From positions 1,426,001-1,490,000 of the forward strand of contig NZ_CP066831.1 of NCBI RefSeq assembly GCF_016598615.1: DNA of 64,000 nt, in the 5' to 3' direction. A program made the translations under genes and the position numbers. Every line of letters begins with the position of its first letter. Within the stretch, counting starts at the first letter, position 1. The stretch is from Streptomyces liliifuscus. Its GTDB lineage: Bacteria > Actinomycetota > Actinomycetes > Streptomycetales > Streptomycetaceae. This document shows, piece by piece, positions 1 to 11,400 of the stretch. A model generated the notes under the pieces. The model was given only the letters and a program-made list of their open reading frames with translations. It searched no databases and was not told the origin of the DNA.

Positions 1-18
1 GGTGTCGACCATCGCCAT
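1..18 (-). CDS. Start of a further gene of the polyketide operon, cut by the window edge
   Basis: Only the first six codons are visible. On the minus strand an ATG lies 3 bases after the TGA of the discrete ACP gene, with GGAGG 10 bases upstream of it, and the second in-frame ATG is codon 3. The spacing implies that the polyketide operon continues to the left with at least one more gene. Nothing can be said about its product. Confidence 0.4.
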
Positions 19-21
19 GGC

Positions 22-405
22 TCAGACCGCCTCCGCCGCTTCGAGGCTCTGCACGACGTGCTCGACGAGCCTGCCGACGGTGAGTTCGATGATCTCGTCG
101 AACTCCATACCGGCCAGGAACTCGGCGAAGTTGACCCGGTCCCCGTATCGCTCCCCCAGGAGACCCGCCAGCGTCACGAGGTCGATGCTCTCCAGTTCCA
201 GATCGCGGTTGAACGTGGTCTCCATGCGGACCTCGACGTCGTCGAGGCCGTACTCGTCGAGGAGGGTCGCGAGCATGCCGGTGAGATCGGCGAGGACCGA
301 CTCCTCGTCCGCGCCTGCGAGTTCCGCACGCACGGGTTCCACACGCACGAGTTCCGCGCGCACGAGTTCGTCGTCGGTCGCACCGGTCGGCTGACTCGGG
401 TTCAT
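22..405 (-). CDS. Discrete acyl carrier protein of the PUFA-like synthase operon
   Basis: 127-residue acyl carrier protein. An ACP carries the growing acyl chain on a phosphopantetheine arm. The carrier domain is the C-terminal 85 residues, with the acidic run before the modified serine reading DLELESIDLV, as in carrier proteins of PUFA- and enediyne-like synthases. The ATG overlaps the TGA of the upstream synthase gene (ATGA), and AGGAGAG sits just upstream of it, so translation is probably coupled. The first 45 residues are an acidic low-complexity leader with a five-residue repeat (VRAEL, VRVEP, VRAEL) encoded by a 15-bp tandem repeat. The KS-AT-DH-PPTase protein encoded upstream has no carrier domain, so this ACP may serve it in trans; that pairing is inference. 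Confidence 0.85.
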   Translation of the reverse strand: MNPSQPTGATDDELVRAELVRVEPVRAELAGADEESVLADLTGMLATLLDEYGLDDVEVRMETTFNRDLELESIDLVTLAGLLGERYGDRVNFAEFLAGMEFDEIIELTVGRLVEHVVQSLEAAEAV

Positions 406-3400
406 CGATCGCTCTCCTCTTGGTCCGTCGGTCCGGTCGTCCAGGCCACGACGTAGTCCCTGTCCGGCAGTCCCGGCGGGTTGCCGGTCCGCTCGCAGTG
501 CACGGTGTACGCGCGTTCGAGGCGCCCCGAGACCAACAGCCGGTGTCCGGCGGCGCCTTCGGCCGTCGCTTCGAGCACGGTGAAGTCCCGGGGTCGTCCG
601 CGGAAGCCGGTGCCCTCCGCCTTGGCGACCGCTTCCTTGGCCGCCCAGAACCGGGTGAACCACAGCGCCTCCGATTCACCGGTGGCGGCACATCGGGCGC
701 CCAGCAGCCTCAACTCGTCCTCGCCGAGGGCGACGGCGAGGGTCTCCGCATCCCTTTCGACGACCTCTTCGATGTCGATGCCCGGCCCCGGCTCGGGCCT
801 GTGCGGCCGTACGATCGCGACCCCGGCCTCCGCTCGGTGGGCCAGCGAGATGTCCAACGAGGGCAGAGACCGGCCGTGCAGCCCGGTGACGTACGGCCGC
901 CCCGACTCGTCGTTGCGCACCCGGATCTCGGCCGGGAAGACCGGTCCTTCGCCGTGGTCCCACAGCCACTGCCGTGCGGCGTCCTTGGCGGCGATCCGGC
1001 CCAGCAGCCACTGTCTGCGCCCCCGGGGAGCGTGCCGCTCGTACTCCGAACGCTCCGCGCCGCTCAGGGAGTTGCGCATGATCAGATCGCGCGAGGCGAG
1101 GTCGGGCCAGCGCTCGTGGAGCAGGGACCAGCCGCCGGGCCGCGCCTGGGAGAGGGTGTTGCGCTCGGGGAACCGCTCTACGGGCCTGGTCTGCGGGTCG
1201 TTGTCGAAACGGCGGTCCTGCCAGCCCGTGAGCTCCGCCCACACCTCACCCGCGACGACCAGTTGGACGTCGGCTTCGAGCACGGTGTCGGTGAGGGAGG
1301 TGATCCTCACCAGGCAGGCCACGTCGGTCCCGGGGCGCGGGTGCGGCCCGTAGAACCGCATGTGCCGCATCTGCACGGGGAACACGACGGTCCGTTCCGT
1401 ACGGGTAGCCATGATCCAGTAGCCGAGTATCTGGCCCACGTTGTCGAGCAGGGCGCCGGGGGCGGTCGGCGTGGTGAGCACGCCTCGTACGTGGCTGTCG
1501 CCGATCGCGGTGAGTTCGGTGACCCCGTGGAAGGCTGGGCCGTGGAACATCCAGCGCTCGGCGTAGAGCTGGGCCGCGGTGTGGTCGGGGGCTCGCTCGG
1601 AGGCGGGGTCCGCACGCCACGGGGTCGGGGGTGCCACCGGATAGCGGGCCGCCAGCTCGACGACCGCACGGGCCCGGGGGCCGAAGGAGACCGCGAGGCG
1701 GCCGGGGCCGTCGGGAACGGCGGTGACCGGTACCTCGACTGCCGGGGTTGCGGTGAGCCACTGGTCGAACCGGGCCCCGTGCACGGCGACCGCCCGCATG
1801 CCGGGGGCCGCGTCCTGGGCCGCCTCCATGATGTGGTGAACGATCGTGGTCGCGGGGACGACCGGCCAGCGGTCGGCCACATCGGGCCAGCCGGGCCGCT
1901 GCGGGAAGAAGCAGTGGTCCAGGAGGTAGGGCATCGCTTCTGGGGATACGTGGACGGTGGTGCGCCATTCCTGGCCGGGCGGCTTGGTAGCGGGGGGCGC
2001 GGGGGTGGGGGCGGGGGCTTGGGTGGGAGCGGCTGCCCGGGCCGGGGCGCGGACCGGGGCGCGTACCGGGGAAGGCGGCAGGGCGCGAGTAGGAGCTGTG
2101 GCCGTGGCAGGGCCGGAGTGGCGGCTGCCTGCCGTGATCAGTGCGGCGGCCGTGTCGGCGGTGTCCCGCAACAGCGCGCTCAGCTCGGCGGCGACCGGCA
2201 TGCGCGGGGCGAGGGCTTCCAGGGGCGACGGGCCCGCAGCGACCGCCGTGGGGACTGCATCACTCGGGGCCGGTGTGCCGCGCAGCTCGGCGCGCAGCTG
2301 CGTGAGGGCCGGGCCGTCGAGCGAGACGAGCGCCCCGCCGAGGTCGAGGCGGACGGTCGACCGGGCCGTCCGAGCGGGGCGCGCAGGGTCGACGGGCCCC
2401 GCGGAGCGAGCGGCGGAGCCGGCGAAAGTAGCGGAAGGAGTGGAGGAAGCAGAGGATGCGGAGGAAGTAGTGGAGGGAGCGGAAAGGCCGGCGGAACGGA
2501 GCGCTGACAGCGACAGCGCGGGAGCGACCGCCCCGGACGGCGGCAGTGCCGGAGCGACCGCCGCGCCCGCGCTCCACAGCGCCGTCGCCACGCGGCGGAG
2601 CTGGGCGAGGCCGGTGCGGTGGGGCGAGTTGGCCGCCACGACCAAGTGATCCCGCCCGCTCAGCGTGTCTCCGACGAGCGAGCCGAGCTGCCCGGTGCCG
2701 ACCTGAACGAAGGCGCGATGGCCCGCCGCGTACATGGCCTCGATCAACTGCTGGAAGCGGACCGGTTCCAGCAGGTGTCTGACGAACAGGTCGCGTACGG
2801 CGGCCTCGCCGACCGGGAACGGCGCCGCGGTCGTTCCCGACCACAGGGGCACGGTCGGCCGATGCAGTCGGAAGCGGTTCGCCGCTTCCTCGATGGGTGC
2901 GAGGTAGGGCTTCAGCATCGGTGTGTGGAAGCCGGACCGGAAGGGCAGCACCTGGCTGAGCACGCCCCGGGCACGGAAGGAACGTACGAACTCCTCCACC
3001 GCCTCATGAGGTCCGCACACCATCGACTGGTTCGGCGCGTTGTCGTGGGAGAGGACGATTCCGGCGTCCGTCCACCCGTCGTCGAGGGCCTCCAGGACTC
3101 GCCCGGCGGGGGCGCCGAGAGCGGCGAAGGACAGGCCCGGGACGGTCAGCGCGTCGGGGTCGAACGACGCCATGAAGTCGCTCACCTCGTCCCCGTCGTA
3201 CATCCCGGCGGCCACCATCGCCGTCCACTCGCCGACGCTGTGCCCGGCCACCGCGTCCGGGACGACGCCCATGTGGCGCAGCGCGCCGTCGAGCAGCCGT
3301 CCGACGCCGACGACACCGAATCCGTGGCGGCCCACGTCCGAGACCCGGGCCGCCCCCTCGGTGTTCGAGACAGGCGCAGGGATACGGGGAAGCCCGAAGT

Positions 3401-5447
3401 GAGCGGCGACGTCGTCGACATGGGGCTCGAAGTCGCCTTCGAGCCCCGGGAAGACGAAGGCCAGCTTGCCGCTCGTGTTCTCGTCCCGACCTCCGCCGCC
3501 GAGCAGCGGACTCGGTGTGAACCAGACATCGCTGCGGCCGTGCCAGGCGCGTCCCTTGGCTACCGCCCGGCGGGCCAGGGCGAGCCGCTTGGCGGTGGGG
3601 GCGACGATGCCGAGCCGGGCCCGGCCCACGTCCGGATGTGTTCGGCCGGTGTCGAGACCGGCCGCGAGCAGGGCCGAGTCGTCGGCCTCCAGCAGGGCGG
3701 CCAGGCGCTCGGGGCTGTCGGCGGCGAGCAGAAGCACCGGCTCGGGCTCGGCGACGGAAGCGGTCGGGGTCAGGGTCGCGGTCGGGGGCTGGGACTGGGG
3801 CTGGGACTGGGGCACGGCGACGGTCCGAGGAAGGGACGAGGGCTCGGGGTCGGGCAGAGGCACAGGAGAGGGCAGGGGCGGGGAAGCGGCCGCCGCGTGC
3901 CGGATCGCCCGTGCGCCGGGCGCCTCCTCCAGTACGACATGGGCGTTGATCCCGCCGAAGCCGAACGCGTTGACGGCCGCCCGGCGCACCGGCTGCCCGG
4001 GACCGGTCTCCCAGGGCATCGCCGTCGCCAGCGGGCGGAAGCGGGTGGCCGCGAGCGCGGGGTGCGGGTCGTCGCAGTGGAGCGTCGGCAGGAGCATCCC
4101 GTGGTGGACGGCGAGGGCTGCCTTCACCAGACCGGCCACTCCGGCGGCGGGCATGGTGTGCCCGATCATCGACTTCACGGAACCGATCACCGCGGGGTCA
4201 CCGTCCGTGCCGGCGCCGAACACCTCGGCCAGGGTGGTCAGTTCGGCCGCGTCGCCTGCCGGGGTCGCGGTGCCGTGGGCCTCCAGGAGGCCGATCGATC
4301 CGGTCCTGGCGGGGTCGAGCCCCGCCGCTTGCCAGGCCTGGCGTACGGCATGGGCCTGGCCGCCGGGGTCGGGGTTGACGAGACCTGCGGCGCGGCCGTC
4401 GCTCGCCACGCCGGTGCCCCGGATGACCGCGTAGATCCGGTCGCCGTCGCGTTCGGCGTCAGCCAGTCGCTTGAGCACCACCACACCGGTGCCCTCGCCG
4501 ATCAGGATGCCGTCGGCTTCGCGGTGGAACGGGCGGATCCGCTGGCTCGGGGAGAGCGCGCGGAGTTGGGAGAAGACGCTCCACAGGGTGATGTCGTGGC
4601 AGTGGTGCACTCCGCCGGCGAGCATCAAGTCGCAGCGTCCGGAGGCCAGTTCGTTCACCGCCTGGTCGACGGCGACCAGCGAGGACGCGCAGGCGGCGTC
4701 CACGGTGTAGGCGGGGCCGCGCAGGTCGAGCCGGTTGGCGACGCGTGAGGCCGCGAGGTTGGGCACCAGGCCGATGGCCGACTCGGGGCTGTCGGGCCCG
4801 AGTCGCTCGGTGAACGCAGCCCGGACCCGGTCGAGTTGCCCCGCGTCCAGGTCGGGCAGCAACTCGCCCAGCGTACGCACGAGTTGACCGGCGGTGCGGA
4901 CCCGCTGGTCGAGGCGGACCAGGCCGGGGGTGAGGTAGCCGCCCCGGCCGAGTACGACGCCGATGCGGTGCCGGTCGGGCAGCCGGTCCTCGCCGCCCGC
5001 GTCGACGAGGGCGGCGGCGGCCACGTTCAGCGCGATGAGCTGGTCGGGTTCGGTGCCGGGCACCGAGTTCGGCATGATCCCGAACCGGGTGACCTCCACG
5101 TCGGCGAGCCCGTCGACGAAGCCGCCGCGCCGGCAGTACACCTGGTCGGCGGCGGCCGGTCCGGTCGCGGAACCGGGGCGGTAGTAGTCGGCGTCCCACC
5201 GCCCATCGGGTACATCGGTGATGGCGTCCGTACCCGCCAGGAGGTTCCGCCAGTACGCGTCGAGGTCGGCGGCACCGGGCAGCAGCACCGCCATCCCTAC
5301 GATGGCCACGGGGGACGGAAGTTGACGCTCCCTCAGTTGACTTCGGCTCAGTTGACTTTGGCTCAGTTGACTCCGACTCAGTTGACTCCGACTCAGTTCG
5401 CCCCGGCTCAGTTCGTCCCGATCGGCTTGATCCGTCAGGTCGTTCAT
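402..5447 (-). CDS. Iterative type I synthase: KS-AT-DH with C-terminal phosphopantetheinyl transferase
   Basis: 1681 residues. Domains in order: an N-terminal pentapeptide-repeat leader (about 11-43); a ketosynthase (about 47-510) with the cysteine in ACASS near 253 and the histidines of EAHGT and GHT; an acyltransferase-like domain (about 660-960) with GHSVG near 737; a long Ala/Pro/Ser linker; a double-hotdog dehydratase-like domain (about 1160-1420) with a histidine in LLDHCFF; and a phosphopantetheinyl transferase (about 1470-1670) with GIDIE and WAAKE. Fused PPTases are known from PUFA-type and enediyne synthases and would activate the carrier domains of this operon. There is no carrier or ketoreductase domain here, so it must work with the neighbouring proteins. 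The ATG follows the previous stop by one base. The product is unknown; a PUFA- or glycolipid-like (hglE-type) acyl chain is the best guess. Confidence 0.88.
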   Translation of the reverse strand: MNDLTDQADRDELSRGELSRSQLSRSQLSQSQLSRSQLRERQLPSPVAIVGMAVLLPGAADLDAYWRNLLAGTDAITDVPDGRWDADYYRPGSATGPAAADQVYCRRGGFVDGLADVEVTRFGIMPNSVPGTEPDQLIALNVAAAALVDAGGEDRLPDRHRIGVVLGRGGYLTPGLVRLDQRVRTAGQLVRTLGELLPDLDAGQLDRVRAAFTERLGPDSPESAIGLVPNLAASRVANRLDLRGPAYTVDAACASSLVAVDQAVNELASGRCDLMLAGGVHHCHDITLWSVFSQLRALSPSQRIRPFHREADGILIGEGTGVVVLKRLADAERDGDRIYAVIRGTGVASDGRAAGLVNPDPGGQAHAVRQAWQAAGLDPARTGSIGLLEAHGTATPAGDAAELTTLAEVFGAGTDGDPAVIGSVKSMIGHTMPAAGVAGLVKAALAVHHGMLLPTLHCDDPHPALAATRFRPLATAMPWETGPGQPVRRAAVNAFGFGGINAHVVLEEAPGARAIRHAAAASPPLPSPVPLPDPEPSSLPRTVAVPQSQPQSQPPTATLTPTASVAEPEPVLLLAADSPERLAALLEADDSALLAAGLDTGRTHPDVGRARLGIVAPTAKRLALARRAVAKGRAWHGRSDVWFTPSPLLGGGGRDENTSGKLAFVFPGLEGDFEPHVDDVAAHFGLPRIPAPVSNTEGAARVSDVGRHGFGVVGVGRLLDGALRHMGVVPDAVAGHSVGEWTAMVAAGMYDGDEVSDFMASFDPDALTVPGLSFAALGAPAGRVLEALDDGWTDAGIVLSHDNAPNQSMVCGPHEAVEEFVRSFRARGVLSQVLPFRSGFHTPMLKPYLAPIEEAANRFRLHRPTVPLWSGTTAAPFPVGEAAVRDLFVRHLLEPVRFQQLIEAMYAAGHRAFVQVGTGQLGSLVGDTLSGRDHLVVAANSPHRTGLAQLRRVATALWSAGAAVAPALPPSGAVAPALSLSALRSAGLSAPSTTSSASSASSTPSATFAGSAARSAGPVDPARPARTARSTVRLDLGGALVSLDGPALTQLRAELRGTPAPSDAVPTAVAAGPSPLEALAPRMPVAAELSALLRDTADTAAALITAGSRHSGPATATAPTRALPPSPVRAPVRAPARAAAPTQAPAPTPAPPATKPPGQEWRTTVHVSPEAMPYLLDHCFFPQRPGWPDVADRWPVVPATTIVHHIMEAAQDAAPGMRAVAVHGARFDQWLTATPAVEVPVTAVPDGPGRLAVSFGPRARAVVELAARYPVAPPTPWRADPASERAPDHTAAQLYAERWMFHGPAFHGVTELTAIGDSHVRGVLTTPTAPGALLDNVGQILGYWIMATRTERTVVFPVQMRHMRFYGPHPRPGTDVACLVRITSLTDTVLEADVQLVVAGEVWAELTGWQDRRFDNDPQTRPVERFPERNTLSQARPGGWSLLHERWPDLASRDLIMRNSLSGAERSEYERHAPRGRRQWLLGRIAAKDAARQWLWDHGEGPVFPAEIRVRNDESGRPYVTGLHGRSLPSLDISLAHRAEAGVAIVRPHRPEPGPGIDIEEVVERDAETLAVALGEDELRLLGARCAATGESEALWFTRFWAAKEAVAKAEGTGFRGRPRDFTVLEATAEGAAGHRLLVSGRLERAYTVHCERTGNPPGLPDRDYVVAWTTGPTDQEESDR

Positions 5448-5448
5448 G

Positions 5449-8400
5449 TCACCAGCCCGACGAGGTGTAGACGACCGCTCCGGCCGACTCGTCGCCCCAG
5501 GCGAGTTCGCGCAGCAATGCCGCGGTGCCCTCCTCCGGGTCGATGAGCTTGATCCCTCGCCTGGCGTACTCGCGTCCGAGCTCCGGGGTCACCATTCCGG
5601 TGTGACCGCCGGTCGGCGCCCACGGTCCCCAGTGCACGGTCAGGGCACGGTGGCCGGTGCGGGCGGCCCAGTCGACGCCGAGGCTCTGCAGGGCGTCGTT
5701 GGCCGCCGCGTAGTCGACCTGGCCACGGTTGCCGAGGACGGCCGAGATACTGCCGAACAGGACGGCGAACGCGGGCCCGTTCGGGAACTCCTCCAGCGCT
5801 GTCAGCAGGGTCTCCGCGCCGCTCGTCTTCGTCTCGTACACGCGCTGGAAGGACTCGGCGGTCTTGTCGGCGATCAGCCGGTCCTCGATCACTCCGGCCG
5901 CGTAGACGACACCGTCGAGCCGGCCGTGCTCGGCGTGGATCTCCTTCACCGCCTGGAGCGCGGCGTCCGGCTCCCGGAAGTCCACGGAGTGGTAGCGGGC
6001 CGTGCTGCCGAGCGCCGTGAGCTCCGCCAGGGTTGCGGTGATCTCCCGCTGGGCCAGGACGAGTTCGGCCTCGCGGTTGATGTCGGCGGGTGTCACGCCG
6101 CCGCCCGCGCGGGCGGCCAGCACCGTGCGCAGCGCGGCGCGGTCCGCGGCCGCGGCGATCGCCGGATCCTCGGGTCCGGTCGGCGCCGGGGTCCTGCCGA
6201 GCAGTTCGATACGGCACCGGGAGGCCGCGGCGAGTGCGGCGGCGAAGGTCGCGGTGATGCCGCGGGCCCCGCCGACCAGCAGCACCACCGAGTCCCGGTC
6301 GAGGCCGATGGCGGCGGCCTCGGCGGCTCCGTCACCCGCCGGTCCGGCGCCGGTGGTGCCGAGGGCGCCCAGCGGTGTCTCGACGAGTTCCAGTCCATGG
6401 CGACCGGCCACCGTGCGCAGGACGACCGGGGCCGGTTCGGCCGCGAGCAGTTCGGCGACCAGCGCGTCGGCGACGGCGACCGGCGTGGCCTCGGCGAGAT
6501 CGACGACCCGCGCGACCGTCTCCGGGTACTCACGTGCGACCGTACGGAACAAGCCGTGCAGCCCAGCCGACCGGAGGCTCGGGGAGTCCCCGTCGGCGGC
6601 CCGGGCGGCGAGCATCCAGCGCGGTCCCCGGCGCAGGGCGGCCTGGAACACCGGGAAAGCGTGAGGCAGCACCGGTGACGAGGAATCGGCGAGGGAATCG
6701 AGGTACAGCACCCCGTCCACCCGGCCGTCCGCCTCGGTGAGCAGGTGTTCCGGCCCAAGGACGACGGCGTCGGCTCCATGCGCCGCAAGCCGCGAGCAGA
6801 CCTCCCGGGACACGTCCTCACTCTCGTCGCCGAGAAGGACGAACCGTTTTCCGGCCAGTACGGCGGACGCGTCCGCCGAGCCGTCGCCGTCCTGCTGCTC
6901 CAGAAGCACGGGCCGCAGCTGAAAGCGTTTCGGGGCCTCACCGGTGACTGCCACCGACTCCGGCGTCTCGGTCCCCCCGGCCGCCGTGCCGCCGGACGGT
7001 TCGGCGGGCCCCGCGAGGCGCGCGGCGAGCCAGCTCGTCACCGACGCGGCCGTTCGGGCCTTCGCCAGGTCCTCCAGTTCCGCGTCGTCCAGCCCGGCGA
7101 CGTCCACGCCGCCCCCGGCGCCCAGGCGCTTGGCCAGTTCACCGGCGATTTCGGCCCGCTTGATGGAGTCGATGCTGAGGTCGGCCTCCAGGTCGAGATC
7201 GGGCTCGATCATGTCCACGGGATAGCCGGTGCGCTCGCTGATGATCTCCAGTACGACCGCCAGAACGTCCGCTTCCGTGACGGCTGCCGTGACCGTCTCG
7301 GCGGCGGGCATCTCGGCGGTGGTGGGCGCCGCTGCCGCCCCCGGTCCCGGAACCGGCGGCTGTTGAGCCACGGGAAGCTCAGCGGCAGCCGGTACGGCCC
7401 GCAGATGGGTGCCGACCCCGGTGGACACGGCGGGCACGACGGGCGCGGCAGGCGCGGGAATCCACTCCCCCGCCGTGGCACCGAAGTAGGTCAGCAGCAC
7501 GTCCCGCTGGGCAGCCACCATCTCCCGGCTGGTGCGCAGGTATTCGACGATCAGGGCGTCCCTGTCGGCCGGGACGCCGTTTCCGTGGTTCGCGTGGCTC
7601 GTGGTCACTGTCGTCTCCACAACGCGTCGGGCCGGCGCGAGGGCGCCGGGGAGGAGTTCTCCGGCGGCCGTACGGACCAGTTGCCCGTCGACCGTCCATC
7701 CGGGCCGCTTGGGCTCCGGGGTCCGGGTCGCGTCGACGGCGTCGCGTCCCTGGAACAGCCATCCGGTGCGTACCGGCAGCCCCGCCACGGCCAGTTGGGC
7801 CAGTGCGTCGAGCCAGCCGCGCAGTCCGCTGTCGTGGCGCGGCTCGCACGCGACGGTGCGGTGCGGGCGGTCGCCGAGGATCTGTGCGACCAGGCGGGTG
7901 AGTATGGATCCGGGTCCGGCCTCGACAAAGATCCTCGCCCCGGCCTCGTACATGGCCTCGATCTGTGCGACGAATCCGACGGGGGCGCCGATCTGGGCGG
8001 CGAGTTCCGCACGGATCTCGTCGGCGTGGTCCCCGTACGGTGCCGCTGTGCGGTTGGACCACACCGGGAACTCGGGCGTACGCACGGTCCGGCTCGCGAG
8101 TGCCTCGGCGAACCGCTCTCCACCGGCGGCCACCACCGGGCTGTGGAAGGCGCAGGCGACGGGTATGCGTTCGGCGCGGTGTCCGGCCGCACGCAGCAGC
8201 GAAACAGCGGTGGCCATCGCCTCGGTCGGGCCTGAAATCACCGTCTGCCGAGGCGAGTTGTGGTTGGCGACGACGACCGTTGCGGGAGCTCCCGTCTCGC
8301 GCAGGGCCCGCTCGACGTCTTCGGCTTCGGCCGTCACCGCCGCCATGGTTCCCGGGTCCTCGCCGACGGCCGAGAGGATCGCCGCCGCCCGCTCGGCGCT

Positions 8401-11400
8401 CAACTCTAGGAGCGCCTCCGGTGTCAGCGCGCCCGCGGCGCAGAGGGCGACCAGTTCGCCGTAGCTGTGCCCGGCGGCCATGTCGGGTCGTACGCCGGCC
8501 GCGGTGAGCAGCGCGTGGGCGGCGAGTCCGGCGATGCCCAGCGCGGGCTGGGCGACCCGGGTGTCGGTGATCCCGGCCCGCCGGCGGTCCCGGGCAGCCG
8601 TGTCGAAGGCGGCGGGCGGATACAGGGCGTCGGCGTGGTCGCGGCCGAGGTGCAGATAGTGCTGGAGCTCGGGGAAGGCGATGAACACGTCCGCGAGCAT
8701 CCCGGGCCGCTGGCTGCCCTGGCCCGGGAAGAGGAACGCGACCTTGCCGTCGGCCCCCGCCGCTCGACGCGGCCCGGGCGGTGCTTGCCCCGCGCCCACG
8801 CCAACGTGCCCCACGCCCGTACCCGCCAGCCCTTCGTCTGCGCCCGCCGGCCCCGCGCCCACGCCCGCCAACCCGGCGTCTGCGCTCACCCGCCCCACGT
8901 CCACCCGCGCCTGCTCGCTGACGTCGGCCAAGGCTCGTCCGGCGTCCGCGAGGTGGATGCCTCCGGCCGGATCGTGCTCGCCCGCCAGGGCCCGGCGCAG
9001 CTGACCGATCAGCCCGTCCACGTCGGTGGCGACGACCGCCGCCTGGACCGGTTCATGGCGGGCGTCGGCGCGGCGGGACGCACTCAGCGCGAGGTCGCGC
9101 AGACGCCACGGGCGGCCGTCGGTCTCGGCTGCCTTGAGTACGTCCTCGATGGCTCGCCGGGCCGCCGCCGGATCCGTACCTCGGAAGGTGAACAGCTCGG
9201 CGGGCCAGCTGTCCAGGCCGTGGGCGGGCGGTTCGGCGGCGGTGTGGGCGCTGAGCACCACATGGAAGTTGGTCCCGCCGAAGCCGAACGCGCTGAGCCC
9301 GGCGACGCGTTCCTCGGCCGGGGCCGCCCAGGGCCGTGGCCGTGCGTGGAAGACGAACGGGCTGCTCTCCTCCTGCCACGCCTGGTTCGGCCGCTTCATG
9401 TGCAGGGTGGGCGGCTTGACCCCCGTGTAGAGGGACAGCACGGTCTTGATCAGACCGGCGAGACCGGCGGCACACTTGGTGTGTCCGATCTGCGACTTGA
9501 CCGAACCGAGCGCGCAGCCGCCCGACTTGGCCCCGGCCTCGGTGAACACCTCGCTGAGGATGGTCAGTTCGGTACGGTCCCCGACCACGGTCCCGGTGCC
9601 ATGGGCCTCGACCAGGCCGACGTCGGCCGGTGAGATCCCCGCGTTGTGATAGGCGCGCTCCAGCGCGGCACGCTGGCCCTCGGGTCGGGGCGCCGTCAGT
9701 CCGAGCGAGCGGCCGTCGCTGGAACTGCCGACTCCCTTGATCACGCCGTAGATCCGGTCGCCGTCCCGTTCGGCGTCCGCGAGCCGCTTGAGCACGACAC
9801 AGGCGATGCCCTCGCCCAGGGCGATCCCGTCCGCCGAACTGTCGAAGGCCCGCGACCGACCGGTCGGGGAGAGCGCGTGCACGGAGGAGAAGAGGGCATA
9901 GTCGTTGATGCCGTTGTGCAGGTCGGCGCCCCCGCACAGGACGACGTCGCTCGTACCGCCGACGAGTTCCTTGCAGGCCACGTCGACGGCGGCCAGCGAC
10001 GACGCGCAGGCCGCGTCGACGGTGTAGTTGGCGCCGCCCAGGTCCAGCCGGTTGGCGATCCGCCCCGAGATGACGTTGGCGAGCATGCCGGGGAAGGAGT
10101 CCTCGGTGAGCCTGGGCAGTTGACCGTCCAGACCTGCCGGCACCTCGCCGTAGTAGGAGGGCAGCACGGCACGCAGGGTGGCGGCGTTGGAGAGGTCGCT
10201 GCCCGCCTCGGCGCCGAAGACCACGGACGTCCGCGAACGGTCGAAGCCCCGGGCGCGCTCCCCGTAACCGGTGTCCTCCAGAGCCCGCCGCGCGGCTTCG
10301 AGCGCCAGCAGCTGTACGGGCTCGATGCTGCCCAGTGAGGTCGGCGGGATGCCGTAGCGCAGCGGGTCGAAGGGGATTCGCGGCAGGAAGCCGCCCCACT
10401 TGGACGGGGTGGCGCCGTCCGTGCCCTCCGAGTAGTGCACGGCCGGGTCCCAGCGGTCGGCGGGGACCTCACCGACGCCGTCGTGGCCGCCGAGGATGTT
10501 CGCCCAGTAGGCGGCGAGGTCGGGGGCCCCCGGGAACATGCAGGCCATGCCGACCACGGCCACGTCCAGCGGCTCGGGCTCCGCGGGCTCCTCGGCCGTG
10601 TCCATCCCGAGGCGTTCGCGAAGGAGGGCCGTGCGGGCGGCGAGAAACCCCGCCGCGCCGGTGGTGACCGAACCGTGCAGCGCGTTGATCGTGGTGGTCG
10701 CCGAGCGCAGGACGGCCACTTCCCCGGCCATGAACATGCCCTCGGAGAGCTGGCGTTCCTCGGCCACTGCCGCCAGTTCGCCGGTGGCGTCCCGCTCGAT
10801 CCCCTTGCTCGCGATCCGCAGCCGCCCGACGTTGAGCCGTTCCAGTTCCTCCCAGATCCGCCTCTCGGGCACACCGCGCTCGCGCAGCTCCGCCTCGAAC
10901 TCCCGGTAGTTCTCGCTGAACGGACTGGGCACACAGCGGGTGGCGTGGCCGGGCGCCGTCTCCAGCAGCGCGGTGCGGGTGGCGGCCATGACCTGCTGCT
11001 GGAAGAGCGGCTGGACCGCTCCACACTCCACCGCCTCGTCGGTGAACAGGTAGGCGGTTCCCATGAGGACGCCGACGGCGGCCCCGCGCGCGGTCAGTGG
11101 AGCGGCGAGCGCGGCCACCATCGCCGACGAGCGCTCGTCGTGGACACCGCCCGCGAAGCACACCTCGACGCGTCCGGCCGTTTCGGCGTCCGCGCCCTCC
11201 AAGAAGTCTTCCAGCACGGCCAGTTGGGCTTCCCACAGAGAAAAGCTCGCACGCGGTCCGACGTGGCCGCCGCATTCGGAGCCCTCGAAGACGAAGCGGC
11301 GGGCTCCGGCGTCGAGGAACTGGCGGAGCAGTCCCGGCGAGGGCACGTGCAGGAAGGTCCTGATCCCGGCCCGCTCCAGCGCCTCGGCCTGGGACGGTCG

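Noticed and set aside
420..2507. Long plus-strand open frame of about 695 codons opposite the KS-AT-DH-PPTase gene
   Set aside because: It is a GC-rich shadow: the opposite strand shows clear synthase domains, while this translation is Gly/Arg-rich without motifs.
5330..5405. CRISPR-like tandem pattern
   Set aside because: The units are 15-bp contiguous repeats in frame within a gene, with no unique spacers.
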